Below the pieces are notes generated by a model. The model ran no database searches. It had not been told where the DNA came from and saw nothing but the letters and a program-made list of their open reading frames with translations. The position numbers were made by a program, and so were the translations under genes. Below are positions 41,747-49,938 of a stretch of DNA of 64,000 bases, one piece after another; the first letter of the stretch is position 1; every line of letters starts with the position of its first letter. Origin of the DNA: Intestinimonas aquisgranensis. GTDB lineage: Bacteria > Bacillota > Clostridia > Oscillospirales > Oscillospiraceae. The stretch spans positions 1 to 64,000 of the forward strand of contig JAJEQY010000002.1 of assembly GCA_020687605.1 (NCBI GenBank), in the 5' to 3' direction.

Positions 41747-42490
41747 TTATGCAGCATTTTGGAACAGACTCTCCTGCGCATCTTCCAGACGGAACTCCGC
41801 GTCAATGTCGGAGAAGGTCTCGCTGCGATTGAATTTCTCGCTTACCTTGTTGGGCAAGGCCTGCAGCTCCAACATCCGTTCCCACAGGTTTGGGTGGTAG
41901 TCATAGAGATGGCGCAGTTCTTTTCTTTTGGCGTTAGGGCAGAACCAGCAACCCCCGCGGGTTGTAAATGTGTAGACAGGCGAAAGCAGCCCTGCCCGCT
42001 GGCAGAGCTGCTTTGCATCTTCCTCTGTACAGTTGTACTTGTCCAGTAAGGAGACCCGGTTTCCGGCCAATCGAAGCAGCCGTTCCTGCTCGTCCTTGGC
42101 GATCCCAATATACTGAACTGTGTCGGGCGGCAGCGATTTTTGGTATCGCAGGATCGGTTTCAGCTTGCAATCTCTCTGAACAGCACACCGTCCGCAGATG
42201 GGAAAAGAACGCAGAAGGCCCTTCTTGGGACCGCGGGTGATTTTGCCTGTGAAGAGATCCACATATGTTTTCTCACTGCGCAGGACGGTTACCTTCACAC
42301 CCCTGCGTTCTAAAGCCGGAATGGCGGTGGTGTAGACAAAATCTCGGTGTTCCGGCACCTCACCGGAGATCTCCTTGTCGAACATGACCTCACAGTATAC
42401 TGCCTCATCCAGAGGCTCCCCATGTTCCAGAGCCAGTAATATGGTGGCAAGGCTGTCCTTACCAAAGGAACAGGAGGCAACATGTTTCAA
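41747..42490 (-). CDS. PAPS-reductase/PP-loop family protein
   Basis: TTG at 42490 gives MKHVASCSFGKDSLATILLA, with the PP-loop variant SFGKDS right at the N-terminus; an earlier in-frame GTG would run inside metK. Cys clusters ICGRCAVQRDC and GGCWFCPNA could hold an Fe-S cluster or zinc. Related proteins include phosphoadenosine phosphosulfate reductases and the DndC DNA-sulfur enzyme. No dnd partners are present, so a nucleotide or tRNA sulfur role or an element-specific one is equally possible. Confidence 0.78.
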   Translation of the reverse strand: MKHVASCSFGKDSLATILLALEHGEPLDEAVYCEVMFDKEISGEVPEHRDFVYTTAIPALERRGVKVTVLRSEKTYVDLFTGKITRGPKKGLLRSFPICGRCAVQRDCKLKPILRYQKSLPPDTVQYIGIAKDEQERLLRLAGNRVSLLDKYNCTEEDAKQLCQRAGLLSPVYTFTTRGGCWFCPNAKRKELRHLYDYHPNLWERMLELQALPNKVSEKFNRSETFSDIDAEFRLEDAQESLFQNAA

Positions 42491-43638
42491 CGGTCCGATA
42501 CACCTGCTTCCTTGATGCGACAGGCGTTGCACAGTACCTCCACTTTGTCCATCTGCTCCCAGGGAGCGTCCGGATGGGTAAAGTGGCCATAGTTGCAGAG
42601 CTGAGCGAAGATGGGCTTGTCCAGTCCGAGGGTGTGACGCATCCCGGCGGGGGTCAGGTCAAAGACCGCCTGGACGGCCTGTTCCAGCACATCATCCCGG
42701 TATTCGCCGGTCCCATCGGTGTCCACGTTGACCGCCACGGGTTCAGCCTTGCCAATGGCATAGGCCAGAGTGACGGTACAGCGATCCGCCAGACCGGCAG
42801 ATACAATGTTTTTTGCAATATAGCGGGCCATGTAGGCTCCGCTGCGGTCCACCTTGGTGGCATCTTTCCCAGACAGCGCGCCGCCGCCGTGAGGGGCCAG
42901 TCCGCCATAGGTATCCACCATCAGCTTGCGGCCCGTAAGGCCGGTATCCGCCTCAAATCCGCCATAGACAAACCGCCCCGATGGATTGATCAGGATCTCC
43001 GTTTCCCCATCGAGCGGCAACTCCCGCAGTGCGGGATGGATCACATGGTCCATGAGTTCCTCCCGCAGTTGGTCCAGGTCTTTCTCCGGGTCATGCTGGC
43101 AGGACAGAACCACCGATGCAAGACGCACGGGGATATCGAAGTTGTACTCCACAGACACCTGCGCCTTGCCGTCCGGACGCAGGCCCTGGATCATCCCGGT
43201 TTTTCTGGCGTTGGTCAGCAGCCGGGTGAGCCGGTGGGCCAGGATGACCGGCAGAGGAAGATAGGATTCTGTCTCATCACAGGCAAATCCATACATGATC
43301 CCCTGGTCGCCAGCCCCAGTCTGGACTCCTTCCCGCACAGCGTGAGCAATATCGTCGCTCTGATCGTGGGTGATGACCTCGATCTCATAGTCCAGCCCAG
43401 TGTACCCAGCTTCCCGGATGGTCCGGCAGACAATGGAGGGGATATCCGGCATGACCTTTGCCGAGATTTCTCCGGCCACCAGCACTTTGCCAGCTGTGGC
43501 CAGTACTTCGCAGGCCACATGGGCGGAGGAGTCACCCTTGAGACAGGCATCCAGAACAGAATCCGCGATGGTGTCGCAGAGTTTGTCAGGGTGGCCCTCG
43601 GTAACAGACTCTGCGGTCAAAATGTATTTATCTCTCAT
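42487..43638 (-). CDS. metK: S-adenosylmethionine synthetase
   Basis: The 383-residue protein shows all three MetK domains: TAESVTEGHPDKLCDTIADS, the methionine/ATP loop GAGDQGIMYGFACDET, and GGGALSGKDATKVDRSGAY. Length is near the usual 380-400. It makes SAM from ATP and Met. A MetK inside a conjugative element is likely an extra copy that feeds the element's own DNA methylases. It is coupled to the DUF3846 gene upstream (overlap of 11 bases). Confidence 0.93.
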   Translation of the reverse strand: MRDKYILTAESVTEGHPDKLCDTIADSVLDACLKGDSSAHVACEVLATAGKVLVAGEISAKVMPDIPSIVCRTIREAGYTGLDYEIEVITHDQSDDIAHAVREGVQTGAGDQGIMYGFACDETESYLPLPVILAHRLTRLLTNARKTGMIQGLRPDGKAQVSVEYNFDIPVRLASVVLSCQHDPEKDLDQLREELMDHVIHPALRELPLDGETEILINPSGRFVYGGFEADTGLTGRKLMVDTYGGLAPHGGGALSGKDATKVDRSGAYMARYIAKNIVSAGLADRCTVTLAYAIGKAEPVAVNVDTDGTGEYRDDVLEQAVQAVFDLTPAGMRHTLGLDKPIFAQLCNYGHFTHPDAPWEQMDKVEVLCNACRIKEAGVSDR

Positions 43639-44032
43639 GGTCGATTTTCCCTTTCTTTTTTATGTGTTGGTCGCCAACGATCCGTCCCTGTTCTCCGGCT
43701 GCCGTTCGCACAGGAAGGATCTGCACGTTGTCGTACAGGGATTTGTATCGCTGAATCTGCTCATCCGTCAGGGAAATAAACTCCTCCTGGCCAAGTCCAG
43801 CGACGAAGAAGGTGCCGCGGATGATGTCATAGGGCAGATAGTCCTTATCCAACAGCGGACGATTCATCGGCAGACCAAGGAGCTTTCCATCAGAATTGCA
43901 CACCAGGGCAACCGGCTCTTGGAACGGATACACAGCTTCAATATCTCCTCCTACGAGCTGCTGCATATCCGGGAGGCTTTCAATCTCCTGCACACGGCAG
44001 GGCTTTTGCGGTTCTACCACTAATACTTTCAT
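43628..44032 (-). CDS. DUF3846-domain protein
   Basis: The 134-residue protein begins MKVLVVEPQKPCRVQEIESL and contains LVGGDIEAVYPFQEPVALVCNSDGKLLGLPMNR, the DUF3846 pattern common in phages and conjugative elements. The C-terminal part is basic. No enzymatic motif is known. It overlaps both neighbours (ATGA type). Confidence 0.75.
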   Translation of the reverse strand: MKVLVVEPQKPCRVQEIESLPDMQQLVGGDIEAVYPFQEPVALVCNSDGKLLGLPMNRPLLDKDYLPYDIIRGTFFVAGLGQEEFISLTDEQIQRYKSLYDNVQILPVRTAAGEQGRIVGDQHIKKKGKIDHER

Positions 44033-44520
44033 GTGCGATCATTCCCCCGATTCCTTTTTTTCTTTTTGCCGCCATATAGCACACTGAAATCCGGTTTAGG
44101 GCGGTCTGCCCGCATTCGGTCCGTCCGATAACAGAAGATGTAGAATTTCTGCACTTGCGGGAAAAGCCGAAGGTGGTATCGATATTGGCTGCTGTCCATG
44201 CGGAATGCGTAGAAGGTCTGTCGATCAGACATTCGTGCCTCTGGGTGCGCTTTGCAATACGTTTCCATGGCGGGAAAACTGTTCAGAGTACCATTGTTTC
44301 GCAGTTCATCCAGCAGTTCATTTAACTCTGCAAGAAAAACTGGAGACGCCAGGTCCCGATTTTGCCGCATCCAGGTCAACGTGACATTGTCCCCAATCTC
44401 TCGCCCTGAGAACACGCCTCGCAGGCAACCTACGCAGGCTGTCTCCTGCAATTTTGTTGTGAACAGTGGATTGAGGTCCCCGTTTGATGCATCATAGATA
44501 GAAAACTTTTTATCCGGCAT
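44029..44520 (-). CDS. Element-borne protein of unknown function (163 aa)
   Basis: MPDKKFSIYDASNGDLNPLF starts after a GAGAG site. A Cys pair (TACVGCLRG), a helical middle and an aromatic C-terminal half (YRYHLRLFPQVQKFYIFCYR) end in a very basic tail (GGKKKKRNRGNDRT). Family not recognised. It is part of the same overlapping gene string. Confidence 0.55.
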   Translation of the reverse strand: MPDKKFSIYDASNGDLNPLFTTKLQETACVGCLRGVFSGREIGDNVTLTWMRQNRDLASPVFLAELNELLDELRNNGTLNSFPAMETYCKAHPEARMSDRQTFYAFRMDSSQYRYHLRLFPQVQKFYIFCYRTDRMRADRPKPDFSVLYGGKKKKRNRGNDRT

Positions 44521-44521
44521 C

Positions 44522-45046
44522 CTATCTCTCTTTTCCGTGCTGCTTTTTGGGGGATTTGGTCTGTTCCATAAAGCTGCGATTGCGTTTGACTGTCTCCAGA
44601 TCCAGTTCTTTGGCACAATGCTGCCACGCCTGTTTTAATTTGGACAGTGGAAGTCCGTTCTGGCGGTAGCCATCCCGAATGCCCTGGTAATAATATTCCG
44701 AGGGCAGGGCAGGAGAGCGCCACCGATCCCCATCCGTCATTACATAGGCCATGACGGTCAGCTGCCGTCCCGCACTGTCCTGCACAGCAACAGACTCTTT
44801 TTCGTATAGGTGGGGATATCCCTCATAGAGATCGAGAGACCGCTCACAGCCCGGTGTGATCCGCCAAAGCAGGCCATGCACCTGCTGCCCTTCCTTGGGC
44901 TTGATGGTGGCAACGCCATTTCCGCTTGCGTTGCCGCGAAACAGCAGTTCATATCCCTCCAGCACGACCGGCCCCACCACCTGTGCCGCGGGACAGCGGT
45001 AGGCCATCTGATCGAGGTTGATGTTGCTGCCGTAGGCAAAATACAA
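44522..45046 (-). CDS. Gamma-glutamylcyclotransferase (AIG2/GGCT)-like protein
   Basis: The 174-residue protein opens with YFAYGSNINLDQM, the BtrG/GGCT substrate loop. VHGLLWRITPGCERSLDLYEGYPHLYEKE contains the catalytic-Glu region. The family opens gamma-glutamyl amides to 5-oxoproline. It lies two genes from an amidoligase, a pairing known from predicted peptide-tagging systems. The C-terminus is basic and longer than the enzyme core. Confidence 0.82.
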   Translation of the reverse strand: MYFAYGSNINLDQMAYRCPAAQVVGPVVLEGYELLFRGNASGNGVATIKPKEGQQVHGLLWRITPGCERSLDLYEGYPHLYEKESVAVQDSAGRQLTVMAYVMTDGDRWRSPALPSEYYYQGIRDGYRQNGLPLSKLKQAWQHCAKELDLETVKRNRSFMEQTKSPKKQHGKER

Positions 45047-45053
45047 TTTATCT

Positions 45054-45305
45054 TCAGCTATGGTCCAACACCTCCAGTGCGCCGATCTTCGCCAGCGCCA
45101 TGATCATGGTCTGCGCCTGCGCCTCTACACCCTGTTCTGGCAGAGGACAGTCCTGATCCGTCATGCGGATGAAATTGCTGCGAAGCTGCCAGATATAGCT
45201 CTCTGTGTCCGGAAACTCCGTGGGATCAAAGGCAGCTTTCCGAAGCTGGTCCATGATTTCTGTCCCAGTACCCTCGTAAACGGTATCTTCAATGCATATT
45301 TTCAT
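45054..45305 (-). CDS. Small element protein (83 aa)
   Basis: MKICIEDTVYEGTGTEIMDQ followed by an all-helical remainder. No membrane segment or known motif. It sits between the amidoligase gene, which it overlaps by four bases, and the cyclotransferase-like gene, so it is a candidate substrate or partner of that pair. Confidence 0.55.
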   Translation of the reverse strand: MKICIEDTVYEGTGTEIMDQLRKAAFDPTEFPDTESYIWQLRSNFIRMTDQDCPLPEQGVEAQAQTMIMALAKIGALEVLDHS

Positions 45306-46273
45306 CGTGCCACCTCATTGCTTCGGTTTTTCTTTTTCTTATTGACATCGTAGCTGTCCTTGTCATAGCGCCATGCCCGGTCCCCATCCAAGTTGGCCAG
45401 AAGATGATTCCGCGTGTGCTTAAACTCCGGTCCATTTAACCCAAGGCGTACCAGCCATACCCGAAAGGTAAACAGCTCATTGTCACTTTGCGTCTTACGC
45501 ATGACGGTGCTGCGCTGGGCAATGGCTTGGGCCGATATGGCAAGGCACAGATTCACATAAGCGGCGGCCCGGCCCGCATGGAGGGTGGAATTAAAGCATC
45601 GGAATTCGACGGTCCCCCGGTAAAACATGGAATGGAGATTGAGCGCATAGTATCGTGTCCAGTTGTAGTGCTCCGTGCTGCCGTTATCCCCCTCATACCA
45701 GATAGTTTCCAGCTGTGTCAGATTTTTGGTTTCTTCGGATGAAAGCTTGCGTGCCTTTTGCAGCATGGGTTCCCGTACCTTCTGACACCACCTGGAGGCC
45801 CGAGACTCATTGACCTGCAATGCCTTGAACAAAATATCCTCTTTGGAATACATGATCCCGATGAGATTTTTTAGCGACTGCCGGTTGTGGTTTGCAGCAT
45901 CCACATGGATGTGGATACCGCAGGAGGAATTGACTTTTCCTCCTGCGGTGCGGACACGGCGGACGCATTCCTGGAATTTGGGTAATTCCGCATAGGTCAG
46001 TTTGGGTGTGACCATTTCTACACGATACCTTGGATCTGAGGTGGAGTTGTATCTGGCTCCCACTTTGTGTTCGCCGCGGATGCTGCTGTCACTCATCAGC
46101 CGCCATTCTTTTCCTGCCTCATCCCGCACATACCAGCTGTCGTAGTAGTCATCCCCCTGGCGAGACTCTGTACCAAAATACTCCGCTAAGGCTTGGGCGG
46201 CCTGCTCTCGGGTGATGCCGGTCAGCTCCACTTCCACGCCGAAGCACTGATCTTTCAGCCCTATTTCACTCAT
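45302..46273 (-). CDS. Amidoligase-family protein (PF12224-like)
   Basis: The 323-residue protein has the family's N-terminal FGVEVELTGI, then CGIHIHVDAANHNRQSLKNL and YRGTVEFRCFNSTLHAGRAA, which carry the Glu, His and Arg residues of the glutamine-synthetase-like ATP/metal site. Amidoligases join amino groups to carboxylates and often occur with gamma-glutamylcyclotransferases. Its role in conjugative elements is not established. It overlaps the methylase remnant's stop by four bases. Confidence 0.85.
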   Translation of the reverse strand: MSEIGLKDQCFGVEVELTGITREQAAQALAEYFGTESRQGDDYYDSWYVRDEAGKEWRLMSDSSIRGEHKVGARYNSTSDPRYRVEMVTPKLTYAELPKFQECVRRVRTAGGKVNSSCGIHIHVDAANHNRQSLKNLIGIMYSKEDILFKALQVNESRASRWCQKVREPMLQKARKLSSEETKNLTQLETIWYEGDNGSTEHYNWTRYYALNLHSMFYRGTVEFRCFNSTLHAGRAAAYVNLCLAISAQAIAQRSTVMRKTQSDNELFTFRVWLVRLGLNGPEFKHTRNHLLANLDGDRAWRYDKDSYDVNKKKKNRSNEVAR

Positions 46274-47422
46274 GCTGCCGCTCCTCTCAGTTCCTCATCC
46301 ACTGCCCGGATGCGGCGGCCAATGGCCTCGATCACAGTAACGGTGACGCTGTTTCCGGCCTGCTTGTAGGCCTGGGCATCTGAGGTGATAGCCAGGATCT
46401 TGTCGATCTGTTCTTCCGCAAATCCCTGGAGCCGAAGGCTTTCACGGGGCATCAGGCGGCGGATACGTCCGCCACGCTCCACGATACCTTTGGATGCAGC
46501 TGGTTTCCAGCGTGTGTGCGATATCCCGTCCTACACGCCCGCGGCGTGTATTGCTGCCCGCATATCCCAGGTCAACGGTATCGCCCACCATCGCCTCCTT
46601 ATAGCCGCGTTTAGTCGCTTCTTTGATCAGCAGGACCCCAGAGCGTTCGCCACGGTGGTTACAGAGTGTCGTTTGACTATATCTGGCAGTCAGACACCTG
46701 GCATTTTCAGTCGGTGTCGGCCTGCCGATACACAGATCCACAAAACAAGACTGTGCCGCGGTAGGCTCCATCAGATACAGTCCGGTCTTTACTCCTTTTC
46801 CTCCGCCTCCGGCAGTCTGTGTGCAGGCGGCCCCTCCGGGGTCATAGACTCTTGAGCCCTGTGGGCCTCCGAGGACTTGTATAAGAGCTTTCCCGTCTGT
46901 TCCGAAGACAGGAAGTATTTTTCCGGCGCATCGGGGATCAAGATATCCGACAATGAACACCCGCTTTCGGACCTGGGGGACACGGAAATCCGCGCTGTTA
47001 AGCACCATCCATTCCACGCGGTACCCCAGGTCATTAAGCGTGGCGAGGATGGCAGAAAACGTCCGGCCCTGGTCATGCGTAAGCAGTCCTGGAACGTTCT
47101 CAAGCAGAAGATACGCAGGTCGTCTGGCTTGAGCCAGGCGGGCAATCTCAAAGAAGAGAGTGCCTCTGGCATCTTCAAATCCCTTTCTTCGGCCAGCGTT
47201 TGAAAATGCCTGGCAGGGGAATCCCCCGCACAGGAGGTCGAAGTCGGGCAGGTCGTTGGGGTCGATTTTTCTTGCATCTGGATAGTATCGCTCCTCCCTT
47301 CGAATATCATGGATGGCACGGTAACTGGCGTCAGCATATTTGTCGATCTCACAGTGGCCCACGCACTGGAAACCTCCGGCCCGATCCAGTCCGGCTCGGA
47401 ATCCGCCGATCCCGGCGAACAT
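46270..47422 (-). pseudogene. Cytosine-5 DNA methyltransferase, frameshifted near the C-terminus
   Basis: The N-terminal and central parts read MFAGIGGFRAGL (motif I), CGGFPCQAFSNAG (catalytic PCQ, motif IV), LLLENVPGLL (motif VI) and VRKRVFIVG (motif VIII). The frame shifts near 46,487-46,493, and motif IX/X (MPRESLRLQGF, YKQAGNSVTV) continues in another frame to 46270. The first open piece ends 18 codons after the shift. Without motif X the product is probably inactive, unless programmed shifting restores it. Relatives start RYFDMFAG, so a CTG at 47440 may be the real start. Confidence 0.8.
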
Positions 47423-47436
47423 ATCAAAATAGCGTA

Positions 47437-47736
47437 TCAGGTGATCTCGTCTCCTTCCTGCTGCAGGGCAAGAAGAAAGCCGAGGACATTCTCATCCATG
47501 TCCCCGGCCTGTGCCTGCTGGCTTTTTTCTGTTGTCAGATCCAAATTGCGCAACTCTTCCCGAATCAGCCCACGGATGGCAGACAGGAGGGCATCCTGTT
47601 CATGGGCTTTACACACCATCCGACACACAGCGTCTGTCCGCTGCCCGGCAGGGATGGAGCTAAGAATGTGCCATGCATCACGCTGTTGGGGTGATGTCAG
47701 AGAAAAAGAAAGGTTGAGCCGCCGCTTACCTGCCAT
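47437..47736 (-). CDS. Small partner of the ParM-like ATPase, possible centromere-binding protein
   Basis: From MAGKRRLNLSFSLTSPQQRD (ATG at 47736, overlapping the ParM stop) the protein has 99 residues. The basic beta-then-helix N-terminus fits a ribbon-helix-helix DNA-binding domain, and the C-terminus is acidic and helical. ParM-type operons normally end with such a ParR/StbB protein, so this role is likely by position. An upstream in-frame ATG at 47775 is less likely. Confidence 0.6.
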   Translation of the reverse strand: MAGKRRLNLSFSLTSPQQRDAWHILSSIPAGQRTDAVCRMVCKAHEQDALLSAIRGLIREELRNLDLTTEKSQQAQAGDMDENVLGFLLALQQEGDEIT

Positions 47737-48658
47737 TGCCGACACCCCGCGACATCTGCCCCACAAGGCGCTCATACCCTTTGGCGTTCAGGGATACGTC
47801 ATCCAGGATAAGCGGGCGGCACAGGCCGTCTGTGGCCGAAAGGTGGCGTTTTAAGAGCGCCGCTCCGCCACCCAGAAAGATGGTGGGCATGGCTCGGATG
47901 TCCAAGCCACTCTCTGTGACTGCCGAGAGCAGGTTTCGGGCGTACTTGCCTGCCTGGGCGTGGATAACCGCCCTGATTCGCTCATCCATACCGCCGGAGC
48001 TACCCCGCAGGGCGCTCTCGATCTGAGCGGTCGTCATGGACAGTCCGAACAACCGGCGCACCTGTTCGCTGATTTCATCGATACAGCGGATCATGCCCAG
48101 TTCCAGACTCCGGCAGGAGGCAGCATTGGGGATGCGGTTGTCCAGACGCATCAGATCCACCGTCCAGCCGCCTATATCTGCCACGATGACGGACGGCTCG
48201 TCCAGCAGCTCCGTCTGGGTCAGGACGGCGGCATAGCCCTGGGGAAACAGGGACACCTCTCGGATGGTGATGGTATAGTCCTGCCCCTCATAGCGAAAAG
48301 GAATGGCGCTCCCATCCCGGTACAGATACGAACGGAAGGATTTCTTGTCCCGGCCAAAGCTGGTCAGGGGCAGGCCCGCCGCCAGGTGGATGCTGGCGGT
48401 GTGCTCCGCACCCCGGTGCTCCAGCTCCTTGGCGATGGCTGCCAGGGTAAGCAGATAGTAGTCCTCCGTCTGGGTCTTATCCCTCTGAAGGGGCTGACGA
48501 CCGCTGCCCACCACATAGTATCTGCCGCCGCACTCCAGTACATCTTTCTGGGTGTACGGCTCGTGTTCGTACTCTACTAACCCGGTGGGAAAGGAGAAGT
48601 GGACAGTTTTCATGGCTGCATAGCCATGATCCACGCCGATCACAATTACATCATTCAT
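47726..48658 (-). CDS. ParM/StbA-like actin-fold segregation ATPase
   Basis: The 310-residue protein has the actin-fold nucleotide loops: GVDHGYAAMKTVHF (phosphate 1), VIVADIGGWTVDLM (phosphate 2) and IFLGGGAALLKRHL (adenosine). It would form filaments that pull element copies apart, which implies a circular, possibly replicating stage. It shares an operon with ParB and SSB upstream and a small basic partner downstream. Confidence 0.85.
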   Translation of the reverse strand: MNDVIVIGVDHGYAAMKTVHFSFPTGLVEYEHEPYTQKDVLECGGRYYVVGSGRQPLQRDKTQTEDYYLLTLAAIAKELEHRGAEHTASIHLAAGLPLTSFGRDKKSFRSYLYRDGSAIPFRYEGQDYTITIREVSLFPQGYAAVLTQTELLDEPSVIVADIGGWTVDLMRLDNRIPNAASCRSLELGMIRCIDEISEQVRRLFGLSMTTAQIESALRGSSGGMDERIRAVIHAQAGKYARNLLSAVTESGLDIRAMPTIFLGGGAALLKRHLSATDGLCRPLILDDVSLNAKGYERLVGQMSRGVGNGR

Positions 48659-49023
48659 CTGGTATCGTGCTCCTTCCGATCATGTTGTTTCTGAGGATTT
48701 AGATGGTAGTTTTGCAGTATCGCTGTGTACAGCTTTTGCTCAAATGCCCGATATGCCGGTGTGGTGCGGTCGATAGGGAGAAGGACGGCCCGTTCGTAGC
48801 AGGTTCCAGGTACGATCTCCCAGCGGATGGCATGGAACTGATCCGCCAGCAGATAGCGCATGAGCTGATGACCGTTCATCATTTCAAACATCCCGCGGGA
48901 GTCCTCATAAGGGAACTGCTTATATAGCTCAAAGCCTGTCAGCCTTTGGGCTGTGAAGTACAGCTTGAAGCCCCCTGGGTCCAGTTCGGGGGAGATCTGC
49001 TCATAGAATGTCTTTGCGTCCAT
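48655..49023 (-). CDS. Element protein of unknown function (122 aa)
   Basis: MDAKTFYEQISPELDPGGFK begins a mixed alpha/beta protein with many aromatic residues and a basic C-terminus (NPQKQHDRKEHDTR). No motif is recognised. It overlaps the ParM gene by four bases, so it is translated with the segregation module. Confidence 0.55.
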   Translation of the reverse strand: MDAKTFYEQISPELDPGGFKLYFTAQRLTGFELYKQFPYEDSRGMFEMMNGHQLMRYLLADQFHAIRWEIVPGTCYERAVLLPIDRTTPAYRAFEQKLYTAILQNYHLNPQKQHDRKEHDTR

Positions 49024-49024
49024 C

Positions 49025-49444
49025 TCAACCAGCCCTTCTCCACTTTTGGGTCAGCCGTTCCAGAACAGTCAGCCTGCCGGACACTTTCCGCGCCGAGAGA
49101 TCCAGTCCTTTCATCTGGTTTTGGATACGGCGATGGATCTGCTTGAGCTGCCGCCTGTCGCCGCAGCCCTCCAGCACTACATAGCTGCCTTTTCCGTTGG
49201 CCAGCACCTCACGCCGCCCGGTATCATCCCGGAGACTGGCCATGAGACGCTGACCCAGGCGCTTGCGGTAGCTGTCCTGGAGGGCCTCCACATCTCCGCA
49301 CACCCCATGCTTTTTCAGGATCGCGGCGATTTCGCTGGAGTGGATCTCCATTCCCTCGAACAACGCCTCCAGGATCTCCTGCTCCGCCTCTGGCGGCAGT
49401 CTGGGCGGAGCAGTCGGCTTGGCACCCTCATTTTCCCGGTTCAT
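49025..49444 (-). CDS. Element protein, probable DNA-binding (139 aa)
   Basis: A disordered Pro-rich start is followed by AEQEILEALFEGMEIHSSEI AAILKKHGVCGD-type helices that could form a helix-turn-helix, then a basic helical C-terminal half (KQIHRRIQNQMKGLDLSARK). The family is not recognised; DNA binding is inferred from charge and helix pattern. It overlaps the next gene upstream by four bases. Confidence 0.5.
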   Translation of the reverse strand: MNRENEGAKPTAPPRLPPEAEQEILEALFEGMEIHSSEIAAILKKHGVCGDVEALQDSYRKRLGQRLMASLRDDTGRREVLANGKGSYVVLEGCGDRRQLKQIHRRIQNQMKGLDLSARKVSGRLTVLERLTQKWRRAG

Positions 49445-49938
49445 CGTTCTGCCTCCTTTCGCTTCTTTTGAGGGGAACGCGGTGCTTTTGCAGGCTGCGG
49501 ATCACCGCGCCAGGTTTCTGGAGCCATGGAATTAATATGGCGGAGCATATCCTGCACGTTTGCACATGTGAATTCCGGCTGTTCAAATCCATGGCGCTCC
49601 GTGTAGATGGTCCACTTATGGGTCTCATGGGGACTGTCCCGGATGACCACAAAATATCTCCCGTTGCGGTCGCCATGTAGCGGCTCAAACCGCACGTCAT
49701 CATAGAGCGGGCCGGACAGCGGTCAGTTGTTCTTGAACCAGACATAGTAGTGGTCCAGGATATACGGGTCGGTGATCCCCATGACCACCTTGCTCAACTT
49801 CTGGAGCCGTCCGGCCAGCGCGTCATCCTGACAGAACCAGTCATACCACCCGGCCTCACACTGAACGGCACGATCTTTCGAGGAAAAATCCCCGGCACGG
49901 AACCGCTCCTGCCACTGGCGGACACTCATTTCCGTCAT
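49441..49938 (-). pseudogene. Conserved ICE protein split by in-frame TGA
   Basis: MTEMSVRQWQERFRAGDFSS through DPYILDHYYVWFKNN is read from 49938. TGA at 49723-49725 stops it, and the same frame continues PLSGPLYDDVRFEPLHGDRN to 49441. In related elements the two halves form one protein with, as recalled, a Cys at the stop position. The downstream half is a shortened version of the usual protein. It is probably a nonsense mutation; a weak GTG at 49695 could restart the second half. Confidence 0.65.
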
